Assembly: GCF_002906855.1 (NCBI RefSeq)
Contig: NZ_MINI01000038.1
Location: 1,302,001 to 1,366,000, forward strand
DNA: 64,000 bases
Direction: 5' to 3'
From: Pseudomonas putida
GTDB taxonomy: Bacteria; Pseudomonadota; Gammaproteobacteria; Pseudomonadales; Pseudomonadaceae
This document shows positions 34,668 through 48,041 of the stretch, one piece after another. Each line of letters begins with the position of its first letter. The first letter of the stretch is position 1. A program made the translations under genes and the position numbers. The notes beneath the pieces are model-generated. The model had not been told where the DNA came from. It saw only the letters and a list, made by a program, of their open reading frames with translations, and ran no database searches.

Positions 34668-36278
34668 TCAGGCTGCTTGCGGCTCGAAGCTGTCGGCCCG
34701 GGCCATCTGCCACATGCGCGAATAGAACTGCCCATTGACCTCACCGGTGAGCAACTCGCCCGGCTTGAGGAACACATGCATCTGCGAGAACAGCTTGATC
34801 TCGGTGGCCGACACGCGCCGCACCAGGTGCTTGGCCTCCAGCTGCGCCGGGTGCTCAAGACCTGCTGCGGCCAGCATTTCAGCCAGTGCACGCAGGGTAT
34901 TGTGGTGGAAGTTCAGCACCCGTTGGGCCTTGTCCGGTACCACCAGGGCGCGCTGGCGTAGCGGGTCTTGCGTGGCTACGCCGGTCGGGCACTTGTTGGT
35001 GTGGCAGCTCTGCGACTGGATGCAGCCGATGGCGAACATGAACCCGCGCGCCGAGTTGGCCCAATCGGCACCGATGGCCAGCACGCTGGCGATGTCGAAG
35101 GCGCTGACGATCTTGCCGCTGGCGCCGAGCTTGATCTTGTCGCGCAGGTTAAGCCCAACCAAGGTGTTGTGCACGAACAGCAGGCCTTCACGCAGCGGCA
35201 CGCCGATGTGATCGGTGAACTCCACCGGCGCGGCGCCGGTACCGCCTTCCTTGCCATCGACCACGATGAAGTCGGGCAGGATGCCAGTTTCCAGCATGGC
35301 CTTGGCGATGCCCATGAACTCCCACGGGTGGCCCAGGCAGAACTTGAAACCCACCGGTTTACCGCCAGACAACTCACGCAGCTGGGCGATGAAGTGCATC
35401 ATCTCGATCGGGGTGGAGAAGGCGCTGTGGCGCGATGGCGAGATGCAGTCCTCGCCCATCAGCACTCCACGGGTTTCGGCAATTTCCTGGGTCACCTTGT
35501 GCTTGGGCAGGATGCCGCCGTGGCCGGGCTTGGCGCCCTGGCTCATCTTGATCTCGATCATCCGCACCTGTGGGGTGCGGGCCTGGGCGGCGAAGCGTTC
35601 GGGGTCGAAGCGGCCGTCGGCGGTGCGGCAGCCGAAGTAGCCGCTGCCCAGCTCCCAGACCAGGTCGCCACCGTTTTCGCGGTGATAGGGGCTGATGCTG
35701 CCTTCGCCGGTGTCGTGGTGGAAGTTGCCCAGCTTGGCGCCCTTGTTCAGGGCGCGGATGGCGTTGGCGCTGAGCGAGCCGAAGCTCATGGCCGAGATGT
35801 TGAAGATCGACGCCGAATACGGCTGGCTGCACTGCGGCCCGCCGACGATGACCCGGAAGCTTGCCGGGTCGGTCAGTGGTGCCGGGCGCATGGAGTGGCC
35901 GATGAACTCGAAGCCCGACTCATAGACATCGATCAGGGTGCCGAAGGGTTTGTCCGAGGCTTCGTTCTTGGCCCGGGCGTATACCAGCGAGCGCTGGGCG
36001 CGGGAGAAGGGCAGTGCGTCGCTGTCGGCCTCCAGCAGGTATTGGCGGATTTCCGGGCGGATGCCCTCGACCAGGTAGCGGATGTTGCCAAGAATCGGAT
36101 AGTTGCGGCGCACCGCGTGGCGTTGCTGCAGCAGGTCGAACACCCCGATCAGGCTTAGCACCCCGGTGACCAGGGTGAACGGCCACAGCCACTCGTGGTG
36201 GAGGAACGGCAGGCTCGCCAGGGTGAACAATACACAGGCGGTGAAGAAGGCATAGCGGCTGAGAAGTGACAGGCTCAT
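34668..36278 (-). CDS. FMN-binding glutamate synthase family protein
   Basis: This 536-residue protein has two N-terminal membrane segments (about residues 5-50) followed by the glutamate synthase FMN/Fe-S barrel. It shows AMSFGSLSANAIRALNKGAK, EGSISPYHRENGGDLVWELGSGYFG (in part), EGGTGAAPVEFTDHIGVPL, and the cysteine cluster CIQSQSCHTNKCPTG for a 3Fe-4S centre. The glutaminase domain is absent, so it cannot use glutamine as the classical enzyme does. The substrate is unknown. The open frame continues to 36383, but the ATG at 36278 begins the membrane anchor. Confidence 0.85.
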   Translation of the reverse strand: MSLSLLSRYAFFTACVLFTLASLPFLHHEWLWPFTLVTGVLSLIGVFDLLQQRHAVRRNYPILGNIRYLVEGIRPEIRQYLLEADSDALPFSRAQRSLVYARAKNEASDKPFGTLIDVYESGFEFIGHSMRPAPLTDPASFRVIVGGPQCSQPYSASIFNISAMSFGSLSANAIRALNKGAKLGNFHHDTGEGSISPYHRENGGDLVWELGSGYFGCRTADGRFDPERFAAQARTPQVRMIEIKMSQGAKPGHGGILPKHKVTQEIAETRGVLMGEDCISPSRHSAFSTPIEMMHFIAQLRELSGGKPVGFKFCLGHPWEFMGIAKAMLETGILPDFIVVDGKEGGTGAAPVEFTDHIGVPLREGLLFVHNTLVGLNLRDKIKLGASGKIVSAFDIASVLAIGADWANSARGFMFAIGCIQSQSCHTNKCPTGVATQDPLRQRALVVPDKAQRVLNFHHNTLRALAEMLAAAGLEHPAQLEAKHLVRRVSATEIKLFSQMHVFLKPGELLTGEVNGQFYSRMWQMARADSFEPQAA

Positions 36279-36412
36279 ACGGGATCCTTGCGATGGCGCG
36301 GTCAGGCTCAGGGCCTGGGGCAAACCCCGACCATAGCCAACTTGTGTGGCAGTGCAAATCAAAATCGGGGAAGCGAAAATCATTCTCGCCCAGAGGTGTT
36401 CGACGATAAGGT

Positions 36413-40687
<4,275 letters not shown>

Positions 40688-40778
40688 CTGTTGGTTATGG
40701 CGGCTGAAGGGCGGCTTGGCAAGGGGCCGTTCGTCGTCGATCTTCTGTACACTGTCGCCTTTTTCAGCGAGCCCACCC

Positions 40779-41192
40779 ATGGCCAACATCATCCGTATCG
40801 CCGCCGCCCTGTTGATCGACCCGCAAGGCCGCACCCTGCTGGTGCGCAAGCGTGGCACCCAGGCGTTCATGCAACCGGGTGGCAAGATCGATGCGGGTGA
40901 GTCACCCGTTCAGGCGCTGGTGCGTGAACTGCACGAAGAGCTTGGGCTGCACATTGACCCGGACCAGGCTGTACATATGGGCCAGTTCAGCGCACCGGCC
41001 GCCAACGAACCGGGTTTCGAGGTGCAAGCCGAACTGTTCCGCGTCGACAGTGCCGAAGCGGTAGCCCCGGCGGCGGAAATCGAAGAAGTGCTGTGGCTGG
41101 CCGCCGATCAGGCAGCAACGCCTGAGTTGGCGCCGCTGACCCGCGACCTGATCCTGCCTTTGTACCGCCAGGCCGTCAGCGTACCGCGCTGA
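40779..41192 (+). CDS. Nudix hydrolase (MutT-like)
   Basis: This 137-residue enzyme has a full Nudix box with GKIDAGE and RELHEELGL (about residues 36-58), the Mg-binding site for cleaving nucleoside-diphosphate-X bonds. The substrate is unknown. ATG at 40779 gives MANIIRIAAALLID, the first beta-strand. Its last 17 bases overlap the 3' end of the convergent LysR-type gene. Confidence 0.9.
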   Translation: MANIIRIAAALLIDPQGRTLLVRKRGTQAFMQPGGKIDAGESPVQALVRELHEELGLHIDPDQAVHMGQFSAPAANEPGFEVQAELFRVDSAEAVAPAAEIEEVLWLAADQAATPELAPLTRDLILPLYRQAVSVPR

Positions 41193-42093
41193 CCCCGTCG
41201 AGGGTGGCGAACGAGGTGTCCTTGGCGGTCAGCAGGAAGTCGCGCATGTAAGGCGCATCGAGCATGTCGGTGCGCACCGCCGCGTACAGCGTGGCGAACA
41301 GGCCTTTCTCGCCCAGGCGTTTGCCCTTCACATAGCCCCGCGCGCTGTACTCGTGCAGCGCCCAGTGCGGCATGCCACACACACCACGGCCGCTGGCCAC
41401 CAGTTGCATCATCATCACCGTCAGCTCGGACGTGCGCACGGCAGCCGGCTCGATATCGGCCGGCTCCAGGAAGCGGGTGAAGATGTCCAGGCGGTCGCGC
41501 TCCACCGGGTAGGTGATCAGGGTCTGGTCGAGCAGGTCCTGGGGCACGATATATGGCTTGCTGGCCAGTGGGTGCTGGTTGGCCACGGCGAGCATCGCTT
41601 CGTAGGTGAACAATGGCACGTAAGTGATGCCGGCGAGGTCCAGCGGGTCAGAGGTGACCACCAGATCGAGGTCGCCCCGGGCCAGTGCCGGCAATGGGGC
41701 AAAGGCAAAGCCCGAGGCCAGATCCAGTTCCACTTCCGGCCAGGCATCGCGGAACTGGTCGATGGTCGGCATCAGCCACTGGAAGCAGCTGTGGCATTCG
41801 ATCGCCATGTGCAGGCGCCCGGCAGTGCCGCCTGCCAGCCGGGCGATGTCGCGCTCGGCGCCGCGCAGCAGCGGCAGGGTGGCATCGGCCAGTTGCAGCA
41901 GGCGCAGGCCGGCGCTAGTGAAGCGGATCGGCTTGGTCTTGCGCACGAACAGTGGCAGGCCCAGTCGCTCTTCAAGCTCCTTGAACTGGTGCGACAGTGC
42001 CGATTGGGTCAGGTGCAGGCGTTCGGCGGCCTCCACCAGGCTATCGGCCTCGCGCAGGGCATGAAGGGTTTTCAGGTGGCGGATCTCCAGCAC
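41176..42093 (-). CDS. metR: LysR-family regulator MetR
   Basis: This 305-residue regulator has an N-terminal helix-turn-helix (about residues 1-60; AAERLHLTQSALSHQFKELEE in part). The MetR-type effector domain includes HMAIECHSCFQWLMPTIDQFR and QLVASGRGVCGMPHWAL. In enterobacteria MetR uses homocysteine to control methionine genes. No met gene is adjacent; the divergent gene is a secreted hydrolase. The inverted repeat ATGAG-N10-CTCAT at 42130-42149 could be an operator. Confidence 0.85.
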   Translation of the reverse strand: MLEIRHLKTLHALREADSLVEAAERLHLTQSALSHQFKELEERLGLPLFVRKTKPIRFTSAGLRLLQLADATLPLLRGAERDIARLAGGTAGRLHMAIECHSCFQWLMPTIDQFRDAWPEVELDLASGFAFAPLPALARGDLDLVVTSDPLDLAGITYVPLFTYEAMLAVANQHPLASKPYIVPQDLLDQTLITYPVERDRLDIFTRFLEPADIEPAAVRTSELTVMMMQLVASGRGVCGMPHWALHEYSARGYVKGKRLGEKGLFATLYAAVRTDMLDAPYMRDFLLTAKDTSFATLDGVSAVR

Positions 42094-42290
42094 GGCTGAC
42101 TCCGAGTAAAAATTTGAGAAAACAGGGGAATGAGTTGAGTTTCGCTCATGTTGCCCCGGGCTGTCGACTGGACACTGGGCCGCACCGCTCGGCAGGGTTC
42201 ATCAAACTGTCACTGAACTGTGGCAGCGCGCCCGAATTAAATTCATCAGACTCGCGCTCTACTGGGGATCTGCATTCTGGTGTTTCTTTC

Positions 42291-43286
42291 ATGAGAGCTT
42301 TTCTGCTTTTTTTCTTTCTCGTGTTCAACGCTTCGGCGAGCTTCGCCGACACCCGTTGCGACGCCCATGTGCCGGTACAACGTGCCGAAATCGGTGAGCT
42401 GAGCCTGGTCTATCAGAGCGTCGGCGCGCCTCGCGATCCAGCCTTGTTGCTGGTCATGGGCCTGGGCGGGCAACTGATCCATTGGCCGGACGACGTGGTC
42501 GAGGCGTTGTGCCGCCAGGGCTTCCGGGTCATTCGCTATGACAATCGCGATGTCGGCCTGTCGCGCTGGAACCAGCTGCCACCTTCGGCCAATCTCACGC
42601 TCGAGCTGTTGCGCTACAAGCTGGGCCTGCCGGTTTCCGCGCCTTATACCCTGACTGACATGGCCGACGATGGCCTGCAACTGATGGATGTGCTGGGCAT
42701 TCGCCAGTTCCATGTGCTGGGCGTGAGCATGGGCGGGATGATCGCCCAGCACCTGGCCGCCATGGCGCCCGAGCGGGTGCGTAGCCTGACCCTGGTGATG
42801 TCCAGTTCTGGGGCGGCAGGGCTGCCAGCGCCGGATCCGGCCCTGGTGCAGTTGCTGGCGCGGCGCAGTGCGCCGAGTCGTGAGGTGGCCATCGAGCAGC
42901 AGGCTGACCTGCTGGCTGCGTTGGGCAGCCCGCAGGTGCATGACGATCGGGCGGTGCTGCTGCAGCAGGCGGCGGTGGCGTACGACCGGGCGTACAACCC
43001 GGAGGGTGCGAAGCGCCAGATCATGGCGATTCTGGCCGAGCCGAGCCGGGTGCAGTTGCTGAATGGGTTGCGGGTGCCGACACTGGTGGTGCATGGCACC
43101 GCCGATCCGCTATTGCCGGTGATGCATGGCGTGCACTTGGCAGCGCATATCCAGGGGAGCCAGCTTCGATTGATTCCGGGGCTGGCGCACCGCTTCCAGG
43201 AGCGATTCAAGGCACCGTTGCTGGCGGCGGTGCTACCTTACCTGCAATCGCACCGGCAGGATGTCACCCATATCGCCGGCCTCTGA
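42291..43286 (+). CDS. Secreted alpha/beta hydrolase
   Basis: This 331-residue protein has a signal peptide (MRAFLLFFFLVFNASASFA). The hydrolase fold shows MGLGGQLIHWP (oxyanion region), the nucleophile elbow GVSMGG, a late Asp in HGTADPLLPV, and His in PGLAHRF. It should be a periplasmic esterase or related enzyme of unknown substrate. The open frame goes back to 41997, but the ATG at 42291 begins the signal peptide. A REP-like stem follows the stop codon. Confidence 0.85.
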   Translation: MRAFLLFFFLVFNASASFADTRCDAHVPVQRAEIGELSLVYQSVGAPRDPALLLVMGLGGQLIHWPDDVVEALCRQGFRVIRYDNRDVGLSRWNQLPPSANLTLELLRYKLGLPVSAPYTLTDMADDGLQLMDVLGIRQFHVLGVSMGGMIAQHLAAMAPERVRSLTLVMSSSGAAGLPAPDPALVQLLARRSAPSREVAIEQQADLLAALGSPQVHDDRAVLLQQAAVAYDRAYNPEGAKRQIMAILAEPSRVQLLNGLRVPTLVVHGTADPLLPVMHGVHLAAHIQGSQLRLIPGLAHRFQERFKAPLLAAVLPYLQSHRQDVTHIAGL

Positions 43287-43294
43287 ATCGGCAT

Positions 43295-43328
43295 CGCCTG
43301 CGTTGCGAGCTTGCCCGCGAAGCAGGCG
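43295..43328. repeat. REP-like stem between convergent genes
   Basis: CGCCTGC (43295-43301) pairs with GCAGGCG (43322-43328), enclosing gcgagcttgcccgcgaa, a degenerate P. putida REP core. It separates the hydrolase and aauR ends and may terminate both transcripts. Confidence 0.6.
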
Positions 43329-43339
43329 ACGCCGTTCTG

Positions 43340-44668
43340 TCAGCCGAGCCCGTATTTCTTGACCTTGTCAAACAGGGTGGTCTTGGCCATGCCCAGCTCC
43401 TGGCTGGCTTGGCTGAGGTTACCGCCGGTACGCTGCAAGGCATCGCTGAGCAAGTTGCGTTCAAAGGCTTCCACTGCCTCGGCAAACCCCAGCCCCTGGC
43501 TGGCGCCACCGCTTGGCCCCTTCTTGAACGCCGGCAGTCCAAGGGCATAACGCTCGGCCACGTTGCGCAGCTCGCGCACGTTACCCGGCCAGTCATGGGC
43601 CATCAGCCGTGACAGGGTCTGGCTGTCCAGCGTCGGCGTTTCGCGGTCGAAGCGCAGCGCCGATTGCTGCAGGAAGTGTTCGAACAGTTGCAGGATGTCC
43701 TCGCGTCGCTCACGCAACGGTGGCAACTCAAGGGTCACCACGTTGAGGCGGTAATAGAGATCGCTGCGGAACTGCCCGCTCTGGCCCAGCGCGTCGAGGT
43801 CGGATTTGGTGGCCGCAATCACCCGGCAATCCACCGCAATGCTCTGGTTTGAGCCCAGGCGCTCCAGGGTGCGTTCCTGCAGCACGCGCAACAGCTTGAT
43901 CTGCAGGTTGATCGGCATGCTCTCGACCTCGTCGAGGAACAGCGTGCCGCCATTGGCGTGTTCGATCTTGCCGATGCGCCGCTTGCCAGCACCAGTGAAC
44001 GCGTTGGCTTCGTGGCCGAAGATCTCGCTCTCGAACAGGTTTTCCGGCAGGCCACCACAGTTCAGCGCCACGAACGGCTGGCCTTGGCGCCGGCTGAAAT
44101 CGTGCAGGCAGCGGGCGACCAGCTCCTTGCCGGTACCGGTTTCACCTTCGATCAGCACATTGGCCGAGGTATCGGCGACGTTGGCGATCAGTTCGCGCAG
44201 ATGCTCCATGGCCGGCGAGCGGCCGATGATACGCCCCTCCAGGCTGCTCTGTTCGGCCAGCTGCCGTCGCAGTGCCACCACCTCGCGTGACAACCCGCGC
44301 TGCTCCAGCGCACGGCGCACCACATCGACCAGGCGTTCGGGCGAGAACGGTTTCTCCATGAAATCGTAGGCACCGTTGCGCATGGCACCGACTGCCATGT
44401 CGATATCGCCGTGGCCGGTGATCAGCACCACCGGCAGGCTACGGTCGCGGGCCTTGAGGCGATTGAGCAGTTCCAGGCCATCGATGCCGGGCAGGCGGAT
44501 ATCGCTGACGACGATGCCGGCAAAATCATCGCCGATGCGCTCCAGGGCCTGTTCGGCACTGCCGACCCCTTCACAGGCGATGTCTTCCAGGGCCAGCGCC
44601 TGCTGGCAGCCGAGCAGCACATGCGGGTCGTCTTCGACGATCAGGACGGTAAGTGGCGCTTGGTTCAT
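43340..44668 (-). CDS. aauR: Sigma-54-dependent response regulator AauR
   Basis: This 442-residue NtrC-type activator has a receiver domain (Asp in VVSDIRLPGIDG near residue 56, Lys in FMEKPFSPE). The AAA+ domain has GETGTGKE Walker A, EANAFTGAGKRR as the sigma-54 contact loop (NAFTGA rather than GAFTGA), and GGTLFLDE Walker B. A Fis-type helix-turn-helix is at the C-terminus (NLSQASQELGMAKTTLFDKV). Beside aatPMQJ this is AauR of P. putida, which activates acidic amino acid uptake. It overlaps aauS by 4 bases. Confidence 0.9.
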   Translation of the reverse strand: MNQAPLTVLIVEDDPHVLLGCQQALALEDIACEGVGSAEQALERIGDDFAGIVVSDIRLPGIDGLELLNRLKARDRSLPVVLITGHGDIDMAVGAMRNGAYDFMEKPFSPERLVDVVRRALEQRGLSREVVALRRQLAEQSSLEGRIIGRSPAMEHLRELIANVADTSANVLIEGETGTGKELVARCLHDFSRRQGQPFVALNCGGLPENLFESEIFGHEANAFTGAGKRRIGKIEHANGGTLFLDEVESMPINLQIKLLRVLQERTLERLGSNQSIAVDCRVIAATKSDLDALGQSGQFRSDLYYRLNVVTLELPPLRERREDILQLFEHFLQQSALRFDRETPTLDSQTLSRLMAHDWPGNVRELRNVAERYALGLPAFKKGPSGGASQGLGFAEAVEAFERNLLSDALQRTGGNLSQASQELGMAKTTLFDKVKKYGLG

Positions 44669-46572
44669 GGTTGCTCTGCCGATTCGCTGGGGGGCGTGAC
44701 CAGGGGCAGGGCGAGGACGAAGGCAGTGCCGCCGGTGGCGGGGTGCTCGACGTTCAGGCTGCCCTTGGCGGCGGCGGCAAGGCTCGCCGACAGGGTCAGC
44801 CCCAGGCCCAGGCCATGTTCGCCCGGCTTGGTGGTGAAGAAGGGTTCAAACAGGTGCTTGCGGGTTTCGGCATCGATGCCGTGGCCGTTGTCGCGCACCC
44901 GCAGGCGGTATTTGTCGCCTTGCAGCTCGCCTTCGAGCCAGAGCTCGGGCAGTGGCTGGGTGGCCATGGCGTCCAGGGCGTTGCCGATCAGGTTGACCAG
45001 GATCTGCTCCAGGCGGGTCTGGTCGATGCCTAATTGCTGGTCGTCGAACTGGCTGTGCAGCTGCAGGTGACAACCTGTGATGCGGTTGTTCAGCACCTGC
45101 AAGGAGGCGTCCACGGCCTTGGCCAGCGACGCCTGGCCGCTGTCGTCACCACGCCGGGCGAACGAGCGCAGGCTGGCCGTGATGCGGCCCATGCGGTCGA
45201 TCAGGTCGTTCATGGTGCGCAGGTTGGTGCTGGCGGTTTCCAGTGCACCCCGTTCGAGGAAGCGCACGGTGTTGCCGGACAGGGTCCGCAGCGCCGCCAG
45301 CGGCTGGTTGAGCTCGTGGGCGATGCTGGTGGACATCTGCCCGATCGCCGCCAGCTTGCCGGCCTGGACCAGTTCGTCCTGGGCTTGGCGCAGGGTCTGT
45401 TCGGCATGCCGACGTTCACGGATCTGGCCCTTGAGGCGTTCGTTGCTGGCGCGCAGGTCGGCGGTGCGGTCGGCGATGCGCCGTTCCAGCTGGCTGTTGG
45501 CTTCTTCCAGGGCCTCGCGGGCGGCCAGGCGCGTGGCAATCACCTTGCGCCGCTCGTTCCAGGCGATGCCGAGGATGGTCAGCAGGGCGAAGGCCACGCC
45601 GACCAGGATGCCCTGCACCATGGATTCGCGGCGCAGGTCCTGCAGCGGGGTGAGGAGGGTGAAGTGCCAGGGTGTGTCGGCCAGGCGCCGGGTCTGCGCC
45701 AGGTAGCTCACTTCGTGGGGCTTGCCCTGGGCGGTTTCGGCGTTGGCCGGGAAGGTCAGTTTCTCCACGCCATCGGCCAGGGTTTCGCGGGCCAGGGGTT
45801 GCAGCTCGTTCAGTGGCCACCAGTAATATTGCAGGCTGCGCGCCAGGCGCTCCTTGATCTGCGGAGTCAGCGGGCGCACCGATTTCAGGCGCCGGGCCGG
45901 GTCGCTGGAGAGAATGATGATGCCGTTCTCATCGCTGACGAAGGCTTCCAGACGGGCGCGCTGCCAGCGCTCTTCGAGGGTATCCAGGCGCACCTTGATC
46001 ACCGCCACGCCGATGATCTTGCCGTGTTCTTCCAGGCCGTGGGCGAGGTAGTAGCCAGCCTCGCCCGTGGTGCTGCCGATCCCGTAGAAACGGCCCGGTT
46101 CACCGCGCACGGCGCTCTGGAAATAGGCCCGGAACGACAGGTCTTCACCCAGGAACGAGTCGGCATCGCGCCAGTTGCTGCTGGCCTGCACCCGGCCGTT
46201 GGTGTCGAGGACAAAGATCGCCCGGCTGCGGCTGCGGCGGTTCAGGCCTTCGAGGTATTCGTTGACGGCCTGCCGGTTGGCGCCATCAGGGTCTGTGAGC
46301 AGCTGCGAGACGCTGTCCTCCAGCTCCAGCAGGCTCGGCAGGTAGGTGTACTTGCTGATTTCGCTCTCGACCGTGCGCGCATGCAGCTCCAGCGCGCGCT
46401 CGCCGCTCTCGCTCAAGGTGCGGATGCCGTTGCTCTCGCTGATCAGGAAGCCGGCCATGCCCAGCCCAACCATCAGCAGGATGATCAGGGGCGGCAGCAG
46501 CAATTGGCGAATCAGGCGGGATTTCACGGCGGGCTTGGCAGGGAGAAGAAGCGAAGGGTCGCATTTCATCAC
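44665..46572 (-). CDS. aauS: Membrane sensor kinase AauS (DctB-like)
   Basis: This 635-residue kinase senses acidic amino acids. Membrane segments lie near residues 22-43 and 310-328 around a DctB-like double-Cache periplasmic domain (residues 45-305). A coiled-coil linker (AREALEEANSQLERRIADRTADL, in part) leads to the H-box SIAHELNQPLAALR and the ATPase motifs (NLIGNALDAM, DNGHGI, GLGLGLTLSASL). It precedes aauR in one operon. A GC-rich hairpin (46596-46622) lies between it and aatP. Confidence 0.9.
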   Translation of the reverse strand: MMKCDPSLLLPAKPAVKSRLIRQLLLPPLIILLMVGLGMAGFLISESNGIRTLSESGERALELHARTVESEISKYTYLPSLLELEDSVSQLLTDPDGANRQAVNEYLEGLNRRSRSRAIFVLDTNGRVQASSNWRDADSFLGEDLSFRAYFQSAVRGEPGRFYGIGSTTGEAGYYLAHGLEEHGKIIGVAVIKVRLDTLEERWQRARLEAFVSDENGIIILSSDPARRLKSVRPLTPQIKERLARSLQYYWWPLNELQPLARETLADGVEKLTFPANAETAQGKPHEVSYLAQTRRLADTPWHFTLLTPLQDLRRESMVQGILVGVAFALLTILGIAWNERRKVIATRLAAREALEEANSQLERRIADRTADLRASNERLKGQIRERRHAEQTLRQAQDELVQAGKLAAIGQMSTSIAHELNQPLAALRTLSGNTVRFLERGALETASTNLRTMNDLIDRMGRITASLRSFARRGDDSGQASLAKAVDASLQVLNNRITGCHLQLHSQFDDQQLGIDQTRLEQILVNLIGNALDAMATQPLPELWLEGELQGDKYRLRVRDNGHGIDAETRKHLFEPFFTTKPGEHGLGLGLTLSASLAAAAKGSLNVEHPATGGTAFVLALPLVTPPSESAEQP

Positions 46573-46595
46573 AGTGGCCTTGTCACGGCCAGCAT

Positions 46596-46622
46596 CCGCT
46601 GCCGGGTGACCCCGGGCAGCGG
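46596..46622 (-). terminator. Hairpin between aatP and aauS
   Basis: CCGCTGCC (46596-46603) and GGCAGCGG (46615-46622) form an 8-bp stem between the transporter operon and the aauSR genes. No clear T-run follows on the minus strand, so partial readthrough from aatP into aauS is possible. Confidence 0.55.
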
Positions 46623-46638
46623 TGCCGTTCTTGCCGAA

Positions 46639-47373
46639 TCAGTGTTGCAGGATCTTGCTGAGGAAGTGCTGGGTGCGTTCGTGGCGGGCGCTCGGGTTGC
46701 CGAAGAAGTCTTCCTTCTGGCAGTCCTCGATGATGTTGCCCTTGTCCATGAAGATCACGCGGTTGGCCACTTTGCGGGCGAAGCCCATTTCGTGGGTCAC
46801 GCACATCATGGTCATGCCTTCGTGGGCCAGCTCGACCATCACGTCCAGTACTTCGTTGACCATCTCCGGGTCCAGCGCCGAGGTCGGTTCGTCGAACAGC
46901 ATGACGATCGGGTCCATCGACAGCGCGCGGGCAATCGCCACGCGTTGCTGCTGGCCGCCTGAAAGCTGGCCGGGGTGCTTTTTGGCATGGGCACTGAGGC
47001 CGACGCGGTCGAGCAGGGCCAGGCCCTTCTTGGTCGCTTCCGCTTCACTGCGGCCGAGCACCTTGCGCTGGGCGATGGTCAGGTTCTCGGTGATGCTCAG
47101 GTGCGGGAACAGCTCGAAGTGCTGGAACACCATGCCCACCCGCGAACGCAGCTTGGGCAGGTTGGTCTTGGGGTCGGCGATCGAGGTGCCATCGACCACG
47201 ATGTCGCCTTTCTGGAACGGCTCCAGTGCGTTGACGCATTTGATCAGTGTGGACTTGCCCGAGCCTGACGGGCCGCAGACCACCACCACTTCACCCTTCT
47301 TCACTTCGGTGGTGCAGTCGGTCAGCACCTGGAAGTCGCCGTACCACTTGTTGACGTTCTTGATGGAAATCAT
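46639..47373 (-). CDS. aatP: Glutamate/aspartate ABC transporter ATPase AatP (GltL-like)
   Basis: This 244-residue ATPase powers import of acidic amino acids. Walker A is GPSGSGKST (about residues 36-44), the signature is LSGGQQQRVAIAR, Walker B is VMLFDEPTSALDPE and the switch His is in CVTHEMGF. The start MISIKNVNKWYGDFQ overlaps the end of aatM by four bases. It is the distal gene of aatJ-aatQ-aatM-aatP. Confidence 0.95.
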   Translation of the reverse strand: MISIKNVNKWYGDFQVLTDCTTEVKKGEVVVVCGPSGSGKSTLIKCVNALEPFQKGDIVVDGTSIADPKTNLPKLRSRVGMVFQHFELFPHLSITENLTIAQRKVLGRSEAEATKKGLALLDRVGLSAHAKKHPGQLSGGQQQRVAIARALSMDPIVMLFDEPTSALDPEMVNEVLDVMVELAHEGMTMMCVTHEMGFARKVANRVIFMDKGNIIEDCQKEDFFGNPSARHERTQHFLSKILQH

Positions 47374-48041
47374 ACGGTGATCCTTTTTTGCAGGCGCTTG
47401 ACCAGCCACGAAGCGGAGAAGCTGATGACGAAGTACACGACCCCGGCGAAGATCAGGAACTCATGGGAGCGCCCGATGATGTCGCCGTTGGAGCGTGCCG
47501 AGTTGAGGAAGTCCACCAGGCCCACGGTGTACACCAGCGAGGTGTCCTGGAACAGGATGATGCTCTGCTGCAGCAGCAGCGGGGTCATCTTGCGGAAGGC
47601 CTGGGGCAGAATGATCAGGCGCATGGTCTGGCCGTAGGTCATGCCCAGGGCCTGGGCAGCGCCCATCTGGCCCTTGGAGATCGACTGCACACCGGCGCGG
47701 ACGATTTCGCAGAAGTAGGCGGCCTCGAACATCATGAACGCCACCACGCACGAGGTGAAGGCGCCCACCGGGGTGTCCTCGCCGGTGATCCAGCGCAGCA
47801 CGAACGGCACCGCCAGGTAGAACCAGGTGATCACCAGCAGCAGGGGGATCGAGCGGAAGTAATTGACGTAGGCGCCGGCCACACGCGACAACAGTTTGCT
47901 CGACGACAGGCGCATCAATGCCAGGATAGTGCCGAGCACGATACCGCCGACCACGCCCATGACCATCAGTTGCAGGGTCATGACCATGCCGTCCCACAGG
48001 GCAGGCAAGGCGGGGATGATTTCGCTGAAATCCATGTCCAT
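47370..48041 (-). CDS. aatM: Glutamate/aspartate ABC permease AatM (GltK-like)
   Basis: This 223-residue inner-membrane permease of the HisM/GltK family has about five membrane segments. The EAA loop that contacts the ATPase is AAQALGMTYGQTMRLIILPQA (in part). It pairs with AatQ. Its start directly follows the aatQ stop codon; either of two in-frame ATGs (48041, 48035) could serve. Confidence 0.94.
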   Translation of the reverse strand: MDMDFSEIIPALPALWDGMVMTLQLMVMGVVGGIVLGTILALMRLSSSKLLSRVAGAYVNYFRSIPLLLVITWFYLAVPFVLRWITGEDTPVGAFTSCVVAFMMFEAAYFCEIVRAGVQSISKGQMGAAQALGMTYGQTMRLIILPQAFRKMTPLLLQQSIILFQDTSLVYTVGLVDFLNSARSNGDIIGRSHEFLIFAGVVYFVISFSASWLVKRLQKRITV

